Source of the DNA: Drosophila pseudoobscura
Lineage: Eukaryota > Arthropoda > Insecta > Diptera > Drosophilidae
Direction of reading: 5' to 3'
DNA: 64,000 nt
Assembly: GCF_009870125.1 (NCBI RefSeq)
Contig: NW_022881707.1
Coordinates: forward strand, 62,001 to 126,000
Shown in pieces: positions 35,501 through 46,889 of the stretch (its first letter is position 1; each line of letters begins with the position of its first letter). Under the pieces are notes generated by a model. The model was not told the origin of the DNA, made no database searches, and was given only the letters and a program-made list of their open reading frames with translations. The translations under genes and the position numbers were made by a program.

Positions 35501-38500
35501 ATTTTGGGCATAAGCACCAATATGGCAATATAGCCCCAAAAAAGTGGAACCTCCGCAACCCTTCCCTATCCAGCACTGGCATGTATACTGAACCACCGCA
35601 CCTATATAGCATCCACGCTCCAGGAAATGTGACAGGATCGCATATTTTGGGCATAAGCACCAATATGGCAATATAGCCCCAAAAAAGTGGAACCTCCGCA
35701 ACTATATGGCACCTGCACTGATATAGAACCCTTCCCTATCCAGCACTGGCATGTATACTGAACCACCGCAATTATATAGCACCCACGCTCCAGGAAATGT
35801 GGCAGGATCGCATATTTTGGGCATAAGCACCAATATGGCAATATAGCCCCAAAAAAGTGGAACCTCCGCAACCCTTCCCTATCCAGCACTGGCATGTATA
35901 CTGAACCACCGCACCTATATAGCATCCACGCTCCAGGAAATGTGGCAGGATCGCACATCTTGGGCATAAGCACCAATATGGCAATATAGCCCCAAAAAAG
36001 TGGAACCTCCGCAACTATATTGCACCTGCACTTATATAGAACCCTTCCCTATCCAGCACTGGCATGTATATTGAACCGCCGCACCTATATAGCATCCACG
36101 CTCCAGGAAATGTGACAGGATCGCATATTTTGGGCATGAGCACCAATATGGCAATATAGCCCCAAAAAAGTGGAACCTCCGCAACTATATGGCACCTGCA
36201 CTTATATAGAACCCTTCCCTATCCAGCACTGGCATGTATACTGAACCACCGCACCTATATAGCATCCACGCTCCAGGAAATGTGGCAGGATCGTATATTT
36301 TGGGCATAAGCACCAATATGGCAATATAGACCCACAAAAGTGGAACCTCCGCAACTATATGGCACCTGCACTTCTATAGAACCCTTCCCTATCCAGCACT
36401 GGCATGTATACTGAACCACCGCACCTATATAGCATCCACGCTCCAGGAAATGTGGCAGGATCGTATATTTTGGGCATAAGCACCAATATGGCAATATAGC
36501 CCCAAAAAAGTGGAACATCCGCAACTATATGGCACCTGCACTTATATAGAACCCGTCCCTATACAGCACTTGCATGTATATTGAATCACCGCACCTATAA
36601 ATCACCCACGCTCCAGTAAATGTGGCAAGATCGCACATCTTGGGCACTAGCAACAATACGGCACTCTAGCCCCAAAAAAGTGGAACATCCGCAACTATAT
36701 GGCACCTGCACTTATATAGAAACCTTCCCTATACAGCACTTGCACGTATATTGAATCACCGCAATTATATAGCATCCACGCTCCAGGAAATGTGGCAGGA
36801 TCGCATATTTTGGGCATAAGCACCAATATGGCAATATAGCCCCAAAAAAGTGGAACCTCCGCAACCCTTCCCTATCCAGCACTGGCATGTATACTGATCC
36901 ACCGCACCTATATAGCATCCACGCTCCAGGAAATGTGGCAGGATCGCACATCTTGGGCATAAGCACCAATATGGCAATATAGCCCCAAAAAAGTGGAACC
37001 TCCGCAACTATATGGCACCTGCACTTATATAGAACCCTTCCCTATCCAGCACTGGCATGTATACTGAACCGCCGCACCTATATAGCACCCACGCTCCAGG
37101 AAATGTGGCAGGATCGCATATTTTGGGCATAAGCACCAATATGGCAATATAGCCCCAAAAAAGTGGAACCTCCGCAACTATATGGCACCTGCATTTATAT
37201 AGAACCCTTCCCTATCCAGCACTGGCATGTATACTGAACCACCGCACCTATATAGCATTCACGCTCCAGGAAATGTGGCAGGATCGCACATCTTGGGCAT
37301 AAGCACCAATATGGCAATATAGCCCCAAAAAAGTGGAGCCTCCGCAACTATATGGCACCTGCACTGATATAGAACCCTTCCCTATCCAGCACTGGCATGT
37401 ATACTGAACCACCGCACCTATATAGCATCCACGCTCCAGGAAATGCGGCAGAATCGCACATCTTTGGCATAAGCACCAATATGGCAATATAGCCCCAAAA
37501 AAGTGGAACCTCCGCAACTATATGGCACCTGTACTTATATAGAACCCTTCCCTATCCAGCACTGGCATGTATACTGAACCACCGCACCTATATAGCATCC
37601 ACGCTCCAGGAAATGCGGCAGGATCGCACATCTTTGGCATAAGCACCAATATGGCAATATAGCCCCAAAAAAGTGGAACCTCCGCAACTATATGGCACCT
37701 GCACTTATATAGAACCCTTCCCTATCCAGCACTGGCATGTATACTGAACCGCCGCACCTATATAGCATCCACGCTCCAGGAAATGTGACAGGATCGCATA
37801 TTTTGGGCATGAGCACCAATATGGCAATATAGCACCAAAAAAGTGGAACCTCCGCAACTATATGGCACCTGCACTGATATAGAACCCTTTCCAATCCAGC
37901 ACTGGCATGTATACTGAACCACCGCACCTATATAGCATCCACGCTCCAGGAAATGTGACAGGATCGCACATCTTGGGCATAAGCACCAATATGGCAATAT
38001 AGCCCCAAAAAAGTGGAACCTCCGCAACTATATGGCACCTGCACTTATATAGAACCCTTCCCTATCCAGCACTGGCATGTATACTGAACCGCCGCACCTA
38101 TATAGCATCCACGCTCCAGGAAATGTGACAGGATCGCATATTTTGGGCATGAGCAACAATATGGCAATATAGCCCCAAAAAAGTGGAACCTCCGCAACTA
38201 TATGGCACCTGCACTGATATAGAACCCTTCCCTATCCAGCACTGGCATGTATACTGAACCACCGCACCTATATAGCATCCACGCTCCAGGAAATGCGGCA
38301 GGATCGCACATCTTTGGCATAAGCACCAATATGGCAATATAGCCCCAAAAAAGTGGAACCTCCGCAACTATATGGCACCTGCACTTATATAGAACCCTTC
38401 CCTATCCAGCACTGGCATGTATACTGAACCGCCGCACCTATATAGCATCCACGCTCCAGGAAATGTGACAGGATCGCATATTTTGGGCATGAGCACCAAT

Positions 38501-41268
38501 ATGGCAATATAGCCCCAAAAAAGTGGAACCTCCGCAACTATATGGCACCTGCACTGATATAGAACCCTTCCCAATCCAGCACTGGCATGTATACTGAACC
38601 ACCGCACCTATATAGCATCCACGCTCCAGGAAATGTGACAGGATCGCACATCTTGGGCATAAGCACCAATATGGCAATATAGCCCCAAAAAAGTGGAACC
38701 TCCGCAACTATATGGCACCTGCACTTATATAGAACCCTTCCCTATCCAGCACTGGCATGTATACTGAACCACCGCACCTATATAGCACCCACGCTCCAGG
38801 AAATGTGGCAGGATCGCATATTTTGGGCATAAGCACCAATATGGCAATATAGCCCCAAAAAAGTGGAACCTCCGCAACTATATGGCACCTGCACTTATAT
38901 AGAACCCTTCCCTATCCAGCACTGGCATGTATACTGAACCGTCGCACCTATAGAGCACCCACGCTCCAGGAAATGTGGCAGGATCGCATATTTTGGACAT
39001 AAGCACCAATATGGCAATATAGCCCCAAAAAAGTGGAATCTCCGAAATTATATGACACCTGCACTTATATAGAACCCTTCCCTATCCAGCACTGGCATGT
39101 ATACTGAACCACCGCACCTATATAGCATCCACGCTCCAGGAAATGCGGCAGGATCGCACATCTTTGGCATAAGCACCAATATGGCAATATAGCCCCAAAA
39201 AAGTGGAACCTCCGCAACTAAATGGCACCTCCACTTATATAGAACCCTTCCCTATCCAGCACTGGCATGTATACTGAACCGCCGCACCTATATAGCACCC
39301 ACGCTCCAGGAAATGTGGCAGGATCGCATATTTTGGGCATAAGCACCAATATGGCAATATAGCCCCAAAAAAGTGGAACCTCCGCAACTATATGGCACCT
39401 GCACTTATATAGAACCCTTCCCTATCCAGCACTGGCATGTATACTGAACCGCCGCACCTATATAGCACGCACGCTCCAGGAAATGTGGCAGGATCGCATA
39501 TTTTGGGCATAAGCACCAATATGGCAATATAGCCCCAAAAAAGTGGAACCTCCGCAACTATATGGCACCTGCAGTTATATAGAACCCTTCCCTATCCAGC
39601 ACTGGCATGTATACTGAACCACCGCACCTATATAGCATCCACGCTCCAGGAAATATGGCAGGATCGTATATTTTGGGCATAAGTACTAATATGGCAATAT
39701 AGCCCCAAAAAAGTGGAACCTCCGCAACTATATGTCACCTGCACTTATATAGAACCCTTCCTTATCCAGCACTGGCATGTATACTGAACCGCCGCACCTA
39801 TATAGCACCCACGCTCCAGGAAATGTGGCAGGATCGCATATTTTGGCATAAGCACCAATATGGCAATATAGCCCCAAAAAAGTGTAACCTCCGCAACTAT
39901 ATTGCACCTGCACTTATATAGAACCCTTCCCTATCCAGCACTGGCATGTATACTAAACCACCGCACCTATATAGCACCCACGCTCCAGGAAATGTGGCAG
40001 GATCGCACATCTCGGGCATAAGCACCAATATGGCAATATAGCCCCAAAAAAGTGGAACCTCCGCAACTATATGGCACCTGCACTTATATAGAACCCTTCC
40101 CTATCCTGCACTGTCATGTATACTGAACCACCGCACCTATATAGCATCCACGCTCCAGGAAATGCGGCAGGATCGCACATCTTTGGCATTAGCACCAATA
40201 TGGCAATATAGCCCCAAAAAAGTGGAACCTCCGCAACTATATGGCACCTGCACTTATATAGAACCCTTCCCTATCCAGCACTGGCATGTATACTGAACCA
40301 CCGCACCTATATAGCATCCACGCTCCAGGAAATGCGGCAGGATCGCACATCTTTGGCATAAGCACCAAAATGGCAATATAGCCCCAAAAAAGTGGAACCT
40401 CCGCAACTATATGGCACCTGCACTTATATAGAACCCTTCCCTATCCAGCACTGGCATGTATACTGAACCGCCGCACCTATATAGCACCCACGCTCCAGGA
40501 AATGTGGCAGGATCGCATATTTTGGGCATAAGCACCAATATGGCAATATAGCCCCAAAAAAGTGGAACCTCCGCAACTATATGGCACCTGCACTTATATA
40601 GAACCCTTCCCTCTCCAGCACTGGCATGTATACTGAACCACCGCACCTATATAGCATCCACGCTCCAGGAAATGTGGCAGGATCGCATATTTTGGGCATA
40701 AGCACCAATATGACAATATAGTCCCAAAAAAGTGGAACCTCCGCAACTATATGGCACCTGCACTTATATAGAACCCTTCCCTCTCCAGCACTGGCATGTA
40801 TACTGAACCGCCGCACCTATATAGCATCCACGCTCCAGGAAATGCGGCAGGATCGCACATCTTTGGCATAAGCACCAAAATGGCAATATAGCCCCAAAAA
40901 AGTGGAACCTCCGCAACTATATGTCACCTGCACTTATATAGAACCCTTCCCTATCCAGCACTGGCATGTATACTGAACCGCCGCACCTATAAAGCACCCA
41001 CGCTCCAGGAAATGTGGCAGGATCGCATATTTTGGGCATAAGCACCAATATGGCAATATAGCCCCAAAAAAGTGGAACCTCCGCAACTATATGGCACCTG
41101 CACTTATATAGAACCCTTCCCTCTCCAGCACTGGCATGTATACTGAACCACCGCACCTATATAGCATCCACGCTCCAGGAAATGTGGCAGGATCGCACAT
41201 CTTTGGCATAAGCACCAATATGGCAATATAGCCCCAAAAAAGTGGAACCTCCGCAACTATATGGCACC
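23541..41268. repeat. 170-bp satellite array (about 104 units, 17.7 kb)
   Basis: Head-to-tail repeats, each starting near CCTCCGCAACTATATGG, with a period of exactly 170 in the first units (23541, 23711, 23881, 24051). Units are AT-rich with several TATATAG/CTATATAG elements and an A-run before each unit start. Five 143-bp units (near 33563, 34219, 35551, 35862, 36856) have lost 27 bases between two AAC repeats. Higher-order copying is visible: 2,717-bp, 2,210-bp and 680-bp periods. It contains no gene; minus-strand ORFs of up to 142 codons are frame-cycling artefacts. I cannot name the satellite without a search. Confidence 0.97.
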
Positions 41269-42208
41269 TGTAGTGTACCAGAGTTTAAATATATATATGT
41301 ATACAGATATATAGGCCCTCGGTATCAGCAGATGACCATGACTGACTTAAGGACGGCGTACAAATAGGGTTGGTCGTGTGCACTCTTGCTAGGCTCGGGT
41401 CTAGCTCGCCGGATGGTCGGGGTTCTTCCTCGCCTAATTGTACTATCGTACTCCACTACATTTAATTAGTGCACTTTACGGGAACTATAAGTGATTATAT
41501 AAAACAAAGTAAACTGAAATACTGATAGCGCCGACACGCCAAATAAAAGCCCTACTGAACCATTTCTATTTAGAGAGAACCTAGGTGTTGATTGTCCCTC
41601 TCTTCTGTACCCTCCCTACCATGACATTGCGTTCGAGTTCTTGCATTGTCCCTTGATCAATCCTTTACTAAGGTTTACCACATTTTATAAGATCCTGGCA
41701 CGGATACTCGACAGACCATTTTTATGATTTTAAAGATTCATTTCAATTCAAAAAGATTCATATTTTAATATAATGTGAGACTTCAATTTCAATATTCATT
41801 ACGTTGCAGTTGTAGAAACACAACAATTGACTTAGCTTCTAATTTGTGGGTAATATTTCCTTAATCCTAATTATCATATAAGTTTAGTTATAAATTCATT
41901 ATTTTAAAGCATGAAAAACATTAGGGTATAGATATATATATATATATAAACGAGAGAATAAGAATCGAAATCGTAAACAAAAGCTAGATCAGACTGGGGT
42001 GCATTATACACACTGAGCAGACGGGTTTGAATCATTATACACTGTATGCATATCTACACTTTCAAGTCAATAGGCTCTTTTGAACAAACTACTTTTTGCT
42101 GTACATAATTACTCACTCCGGCGTTATTGTCTTACGCTGATCGTTGGGCCCAATGATGTCGTAGATGTTGACCGCAGCTGTTTAAAATATGGAAATCATA
42201 AATATATA
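41269..42208 (-). repeat. TE-F 3' LTR, distal part
   Basis: On the plus strand it begins TGTAGTGTACCAGAG, the complement of the TE-C LTR end. It includes TTGGGCCCAA (42144-42153) and TACCCTCCCTACC (41608-41620). It breaks at 42208, where NL begins; the LTR resumes at 46890 after a repeated TATA. Confidence 0.93.
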
Positions 42209-42516
42209 TTATATTGGACGTTGACATGCAATGACTGCATCTAACAAGAGGCGATGCAATTACTGCACCGTCAAGTGGCCCGTGTGACACCAGCAGAAGG
42301 CTGTTACGCGCGGATCCCAGGCAAAACGCAGCCCTCCTCCCGCCCAACCGACCGAGGGGCGCTGCCGCATGACGCGCGGTGCGTAGCCGAACCAAACGCG
42401 AGCATGCAAGAAAGATAGATATTAGACTAACCTTCGAGGAAAATTAGCACTAAACTTATTAAGAAATTAAGCATGCAATAAAATACAAAATACAAATACA
42501 AATACCACTACAATTA
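42209..42516 (-). other. NL 3' UTR with terminal repeats
   Basis: It follows the ORF2 stop. Near the very end, ATGCAATGACTGCAT (42226-42240, plus sense) and ATGCAATTACTGCAC (42254-42268) are spaced 28 bases apart, and each can fold on itself. Such 3' structures often serve as the RT recognition site in non-LTR elements (inference here). A GC-rich block lies at about 42290-42400. No gene. Confidence 0.6.
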
Positions 42517-45354
42517 CTAATTACTAGAAAGGTGTGTAAGGATTAGTAATTTAATAAGAGGAAGAGAATTAGTGGAGGATATAATATGGTAGAGGGAATT
42601 ATAGTCCGAGCATAAGACCCTAAACGGTTCATGCAAGGAATAATTCGATCTACAAAGTGGAAGGAACAACGGTATAAAGTTTCTAGTCAGTCTAATAGGA
42701 ATCGTGAAGTTTATGCGGCTCAACAGATCAGGGCTGTCTATGTCACCCCTGATCAAGTTGTGCATAAATATCACACCAAGCATTTTTCTACGGTTAACTA
42801 AGGATGGGAGGTTTACTAATAATAGTCTACTAGAGTAAGATGGGAGTCTTACACCCGCATCCCAGTTAAGGCCCCGCAGAGCAAAGAGTAAAAAGTTTTT
42901 CTGTACTGATTCTATACGGTCCTGGTGTACTTTGTACTGAGGGCACCATACACAGGAGCCGTATTCTAAGATCGGACAAACAAGCGAGGTATAGAGAGTC
43001 TTTGTTATATAGGGGTCGTCAAATTCCTTTGACCACCTCTTTATAAATCCAAGCACGCCCATGGCCTTATTTACCATGGTAGAAATGTGTTCGGAAAACT
43101 TTAACTTGGGATCTAACATAACACCCAGATCATCCACCAGGGTAATTCTCTCAAGAGAACCCCCAAATAGGGTGTAGGGAGCCAACAAAGGCTTAGAACG
43201 ATGAAATGTCATAACTTTGCATTTCGAGGCATTAAGGTGTAACAAGTTTGCACAACACCATGACTGAAAGCTATTGAGATCGGATTGCAAGCGAGAATGA
43301 AATGAAATGTCCTTGTACTGGACACAGAGTTTAACATCATCCGCATACATAAGTACTCGAGAGTATGTTATTACTGAAGGCAAGTCATTAATAAAGAGTG
43401 TGAAGAGTAAGGGGCCTAGATGGCTGCCCTGTGGTACTCCCGAAGAAACCTTTACTGGTAAAGAGAGGGAGTTTTTGAAGAGGACTCTTTGAGACCTAGA
43501 ACAAAGATAGCTAGAAATCCATCTCAGGAGGTTGGGCGGAAACCCTAAAAGGTCAAGTTTATGTGCTAAAAGGGAATGGTTTACAGAGTCGAATGCTTTA
43601 CTAAAGTCGGTGTAAATAACATCCGTCTGTAAGTTACCTTGAAAGCCTTTAATAATGAAAGAGGTAAACTCTAACAAGTTCGTGGTGGTTGATCGCCGCC
43701 TTATAAATCCATGCTGAGTTGGAGATATAAGTGACTTGCAGAGATGTTGCAAGTGCGGAGTTAAAACCTTCTCAAACAATTTGGGAATAGCGGATAACTT
43801 TGCTATACCTCTATAATTTTTTACATCAGACTTACTACCTTTTTTATGGAGAGGAATTATAAACGATTCCTTCCAGATTGGGGGGAAGCAAGATGAATCA
43901 ATGGACATGGTGAATAGTTTAAGCAATGGTCCACACAGAGCCTCGGCGCAGTACCTGAGTACACAACCTGGAACCCCGTCTGGACCCGGTGAAAACACCG
44001 GCTTAACTAGTCGAAGATCTTGAAGTAGGGAATACTCATTTAACAAGGGACTGAAAATGCCGTTCGACCTCGGTAATCCGTATGGGTACGGTTGACCAGA
44101 GTAGCGTTCCTCAGAATAGGTAGTTTGGAAAAACTGGGCAAAAAGATCGGCAATTGCCTGATCATTATTTGCCGACGTATTACAAAATGATAGCGAGGAT
44201 GGGTGTGCGGACGTTCTACGCTTACTGTTTACGAAGCAGTAAAACTGTTTAGGGTCCTGAGAAAAACGTATCCTGCAACGAGATAGGTAGTTCTTATAGC
44301 ATTGAGCATTAAGAACTGAAAAGTTTGACCGAGCTATTACATAACGAGAGTGAGAAGTAGGAGAACCCACTTCTTGAAATTTTTTATAAAGTCTTGATTT
44401 TAAGTTTTTTAGACTGGATAACTCTTTGGTAAACCAAGGGGGTTTTCCAGATCTAATCGGACAAGAAAGCGGGACACAAGAATCAAAAAATGTGCCAAGA
44501 GCATTGTAAAAAATGTTTGTGGCTTTTGTGACATCAGTGCACAAGTACAAAGCGGACCAATCAAAATCCCTAATTAGGTTATTAAGCTTCGCAAACTCGG
44601 CTTTACGAAAGCAGCGGACACGTTCAGGTAGTCTACTCGACCGATCCAATACAGTTGGTCCTATGTCTAGCGACACCTCGAAAGTAGGGTGGTAGGCGTC
44701 TTCAGGTATAGTGAGCGGAAGGGCTCGGGTTAACAACACTATGGTCGGATCCGATACAAAGCATAGATCAAGCAATCGACCCAAGGAATTTTTCACATGA
44801 TTGACTTGAGACAAGGACAGGTCAAGCAAGCCGTCAACAAAGTCATGTCGTGACATGGGCACTAGGATACTAGACTCGTTTACCGAAGACCAAACAGTTC
44901 CTGGCAAGTTGAAGTCACCAAGAACTATCATACGATCTTTATCAGATAGCGAGGAAGCAACAGCGGTTAAAGCGGACAAGTGCTGCTCATAAATTGAAAT
45001 ATCCGAAGAAGGTGGGATATACGAGCAAGTAATGAATATAGCGAAAGCGGGAAGAATCAGTTTTACACACAGGAATTCCAGTTCCTGTTGAACTTGGACT
45101 GTGAAGTGTTCTGACGTGAAGTAAGAGTCCACTGCAATTAGAACCCCTCCTGCACGTCGAGACGAACGGTCCTTTCTAAAAGTTGTGTACCGACCTGCCA
45201 AAACCTCGGAACTAAGAATGTCCGGCTTTAACCAGGTTTCAGTAAACACAATAACGTGGGAAGCAAATGCAACACTATCCCGGAAAAGAATGCTGAGCTT
45301 ACTACGCAAGCCTCTTACATTCTGATAGGTTACTAAAAGAGAAGTTAGTTTTTT
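42517..45354 (-). CDS. NL ORF2: endonuclease-reverse transcriptase
   Basis: About 945 residues. It carries out target-primed reverse transcription: an APE-type endonuclease nicks the target and the RT copies the RNA there. The endonuclease opens with YQNVRGL, followed by TETWL, GGVLIAVD, GDFNLPG and a final YHP. RT motifs: YTDFSKAFDSVNH (motif A), SGVPQGSHLGPLLF (motif B) and MYADDVKLC (motif C, catalytic YADD). A C-terminal cysteine-containing region (EYGSCVWCPQ) is typical of jockey/CR1 ORF2. No RNase H. No stop or frameshift. There is no ATG near the start: the frame is open back into the ORF1 end and is reached by a -1 shift at 45348-45354, so expression probably depends on that shift or on reinitiation. 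Confidence 0.93.
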   Translation of the reverse strand, partial: KKLTSLLVTYQNVRGLRSKLSILFRDSVAFASHVIVFTETWLKPDILSSEVLAGRYTTFRKDRSSRRAGGVLIAVDSYFTSEHFTVQVQQELEFLCVKLILPAFAIFITCSYIPPSSDISIYEQHLSALTAVASSLSDKDRMIVLGDFNLPGTVWSSVNESSILVPMSRHDFVDGLLDLSLSQVNHVKNSLGRLLDLCFVSDPTIVLLTRALPLTIPEDAYHPTFEVSLDIGPTVLDRSSRLPERVRCFRKAEFAKLNNLIRDFDWSALYLCTDVTKATNIFYNALGTFFDSCVPLSCPIRSGKPPWFTKELSSLKNLKSRLYKKFQEVGSPTSHSRYVIARSNFSVLNAQCYKNYLSRCRIRFSQDPKQFYCFVNSKRRTSAHPSSLSFCNTSANNDQAIADLFAQFFQTTYSEERYSGQPYPYGLPRSNGIFSPLLNEYSLLQDLRLVKPVFSPGPDGVPGCVLRYCAEALCGPLLKLFTMSIDSSCFPPIWKESFIIPLHKKGSKSDVKNYRGIAKLSAIPKLFEKVLTPHLQHLCKSLISPTQHGFIRRRSTTTNLLEFTSFIIKGFQGNLQTDVIYTDFSKAFDSVNHSLLAHKLDLLGFPPNLLRWISSYLCSRSQRVLFKNSLSLPVKVSSGVPQGSHLGPLLFTLFINDLPSVITYSRVLMYADDVKLCVQYKDISFHSRLQSDLNSFQSWCCANLLHLNASKCKVMTFHRSKPLLAPYTLFGGSLERITLVDDLGVMLDPKLKFSEHISTMVNKAMGVLGFIKRWSKEFDDPYITKTLYTSLVCPILEYGSCVWCPQYKVHQDRIESVQKNFLLFALRGLNWDAGVRLPSYSSRLLLVNLPSLVNRRKMLGVIFMHNLIRGDIDSPDLLSRINFTIPIRLTRNFIPLFLPLCRSNYSLHEPFRVLCSDYNSLYHIISSTNSLPLIKLLILTHLSSN

Positions 45355-46358
45355 GCAAAGGTTGGAGCAAGACGGGAAGTTGAGGAAGAGGAAGTTGAGG
45401 TTGAGGGTGGCACGCTGGAAAGATTTGGAAGCGATATGGGGGGCCTATTCTTCTTCTTAGCCTTAAACTCCTTCACCACCAAATGCTCCGGCCAAAATTT
45501 GGTGGAGCAAATGGTGTCAAATTGAGTTGGGGAGATGCTTATCTTAAACGACGCTATCTCCCTGGCATAAGAGAAATTAAATTTCTCCACCTTTAAACCC
45601 ACGGCTTTTATTTTGCTTTGAATGAAAGCAGTTACATCATTAGATGTGAGGTCAGGGGCCAGCCGTGAAACAAAAACTTGTCGTTTTGGTGGGACTCCCA
45701 CCAGTGGTTTAGTCACCGCAGGTCTAGTACCTGTGGTGGCAATATCCGGAGGTCCGGAACGTCTATTTACTGGTGGGATCGGGATAGACGGGACAACTAG
45801 TGAACTTGCGGACACCACGGACACGGACGCAGCAGACGTACTTGGCTGCACATTCTCCGAGGCGATGAATTCGGCTACCGAATCTGCATCGCCAGCAGCT
45901 TTCGTTGCCTTTGGAGTGGCAAACGAGATCAACTGCTGTACACTTGGAGTGGTCGGAGTCAATTTTTCGGCGGCGGACGGCTGAGTGACGGTTGGCACTT
46001 GCAGGTCCCGCGGAGTGACCTTTTTGCGCCTCGGAGACTCATTCAGCAGCTTTAAACCGCTAAACTGAGCCTCCATGGCTAGGAGCCGATCGTACTGGTT
46101 TTTAAAACCAACGGTCAGCTCCTTAAAGCCACTCCGCGTCTGCCTCATGAAAGCCACCATGTCTTTCTCCACCGCACGGCATGCCTCGCAACTGTAATGC
46201 AAGCCATTACGTTTGGCTATGGCATCGCTCACGAGGCCAGAAAATCCCGCGCATTTTGCGTGGACTACGCTGTCGCAGAGCCAGCAGGGGACATTTGGCT
46301 GATCGTGAGTGATCTGCTTCTTGCAGGTTTTTTTAGCGCAGACCACAGCGAATTCCAT
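45345..46358 (-). CDS. NL ORF1: PHD-type zinc finger RNA-binding protein
   Basis: 337 residues from an ATG at 46358. The N-terminus has a C4-H-C3 arrangement (C7, C12, C25, C28, H33, C36, C57, C60), the PHD-type finger known from ORF1 proteins of CR1-like elements. A coiled region follows (about 65-105), then a Pro/Ser/Thr/Val-rich linker. A C-terminal globular region (about 225-305, beginning RQVFVSRLAPDLTSNDV) resembles an RRM-like fold by eye only. ORF1 proteins coat the element RNA and assist reverse transcription. The end is Ser/Thr-rich and finishes FAKN just after the slip site. No break is seen. Confidence 0.88.
   Translation of the reverse strand: MEFAVVCAKKTCKKQITHDQPNVPCWLCDSVVHAKCAGFSGLVSDAIAKRNGLHYSCEACRAVEKDMVAFMRQTRSGFKELTVGFKNQYDRLLAMEAQFSGLKLLNESPRRKKVTPRDLQVPTVTQPSAAEKLTPTTPSVQQLISFATPKATKAAGDADSVAEFIASENVQPSTSAASVSVVSASSLVVPSIPIPPVNRRSGPPDIATTGTRPAVTKPLVGVPPKRQVFVSRLAPDLTSNDVTAFIQSKIKAVGLKVEKFNFSYAREIASFKISISPTQFDTICSTKFWPEHLVVKEFKAKKKNRPPISLPNLSSVPPSTSTSSSSTSRLAPTFAKN
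45348..45354 (-). promoter_or_regulatory. Slippery heptamer A_AAA_AAC at the ORF1/ORF2 junction of NL
   Basis: On the minus strand ORF1 ends GCA AAA AAC TAA. The heptamer is in ORF1 phase and canonical for -1 slippage; a -1 shift enters the ORF2 frame, which is open through the QNVRGL start of the endonuclease. A weak stem (GAGGCTT with AAGCTC) lies downstream. Function is inferred. Confidence 0.6.
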
Positions 46359-46885
46359 TTTTTTTTATTATTCAAATATTTTATTAAAATCAAAAAAATT
46401 AAAAATTTCCAAAACAAATTGGTATCAGACCAATGTGCCAGACAACGCTCAAAGCGGAGTTGGTAAGAAAAAAAGAGAGCAGAGTGGAGAGCGGTTATAG
46501 CGAGAGCTACTAGATAGAGAGCGCTATTGCTCAGAAAGTTGAAAGAGCGAGAGAGAAAGAACAGTTATTGAGGTTGAGGTGATAGCGAGAGAGTGATAAG
46601 ACAACAAAAGCTACCAGACGAGAGCGGACTGCAATGCAATACTCACTCACTGCAACAACACAACACAAGCCGACGCCGAAAAATAAAAAGTTAAATAATA
46701 TTTTAACACAAATCAAAAGGCATGCACTCGCGTAAAAGAATAGGTTTCCAGATTGTTGTCTGGTTAGAAAGTATATTTAGAATTTAATTAGGAAAACTCC
46801 GGCTGTTTATTCGAAACAAAAGGAAAAATGCGGAGCGCAAAACAAAAACACGTCTGATCACTACGAAAGAGAACGAAGTTTTTTG
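46359..46885 (-). other. NL 5' UTR
   Basis: Non-coding leader between the element 5' end and the ORF1 ATG. It is A/G-rich on the plus strand with many GAGAG repeats (about 46470-46620). It holds the internal promoter element described separately. No gene. Confidence 0.65.
46849..46855 (-). promoter_or_regulatory. Downstream promoter element AGACGTG (NL)
   Basis: The minus strand reads AGACGTG about 28-31 bases from the element's 5' end (46882-46885). AGACGTG at +28 to +34 is the downstream promoter element of Drosophila jockey, Doc, F and I elements (established knowledge). It supports RNA polymerase II transcription from the element's first base and marks this copy as full-length. Confidence 0.7.
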
Positions 46886-46889
46886 TATA

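Larger units (their letters stand above)
42209..46885 (-). mobile_element. NL: intact-looking non-LTR retrotransposon (jockey/CR1 group), 4.68 kb
   Basis: It is inserted in the TE-F LTR, with TATA at both junctions (42205-42208 and 46886-46889). Minus-strand order: 5' UTR with promoter element, ORF1 (PHD-type zinc finger), ORF2 (endonuclease and reverse transcriptase), 3' UTR. There is no poly-A tail; the 3' end carries two near-palindromic 15-base repeats. Both ORFs are unbroken, which makes this the best-preserved coding element in the window. The clade is assigned from ORF layout and motifs only. Confidence 0.92.

Noticed and set aside
25137..41156. Minus-strand ORFs of 60-142 codons with repeated MRRFHFFGAILPYWC-type peptides, which could suggest a repeat-protein gene family.
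   Set aside because: They are translations of the 170-bp satellite. The unit is not a multiple of three, so frames cycle and stops recur; no start context, no conserved frame and no gene-like length.
23541..41268. Regular repeats reminiscent of a CRISPR array.
   Set aside because: Units are contiguous 170-bp near-identical monomers without unique spacers, in a eukaryotic transposon setting.
45622..45984. 120-codon plus-strand ORF opposite NL ORF1.
   Set aside because: It is an antisense shadow of the Pro/Ser/Thr/Val-rich linker of ORF1, with no recognisable domain.
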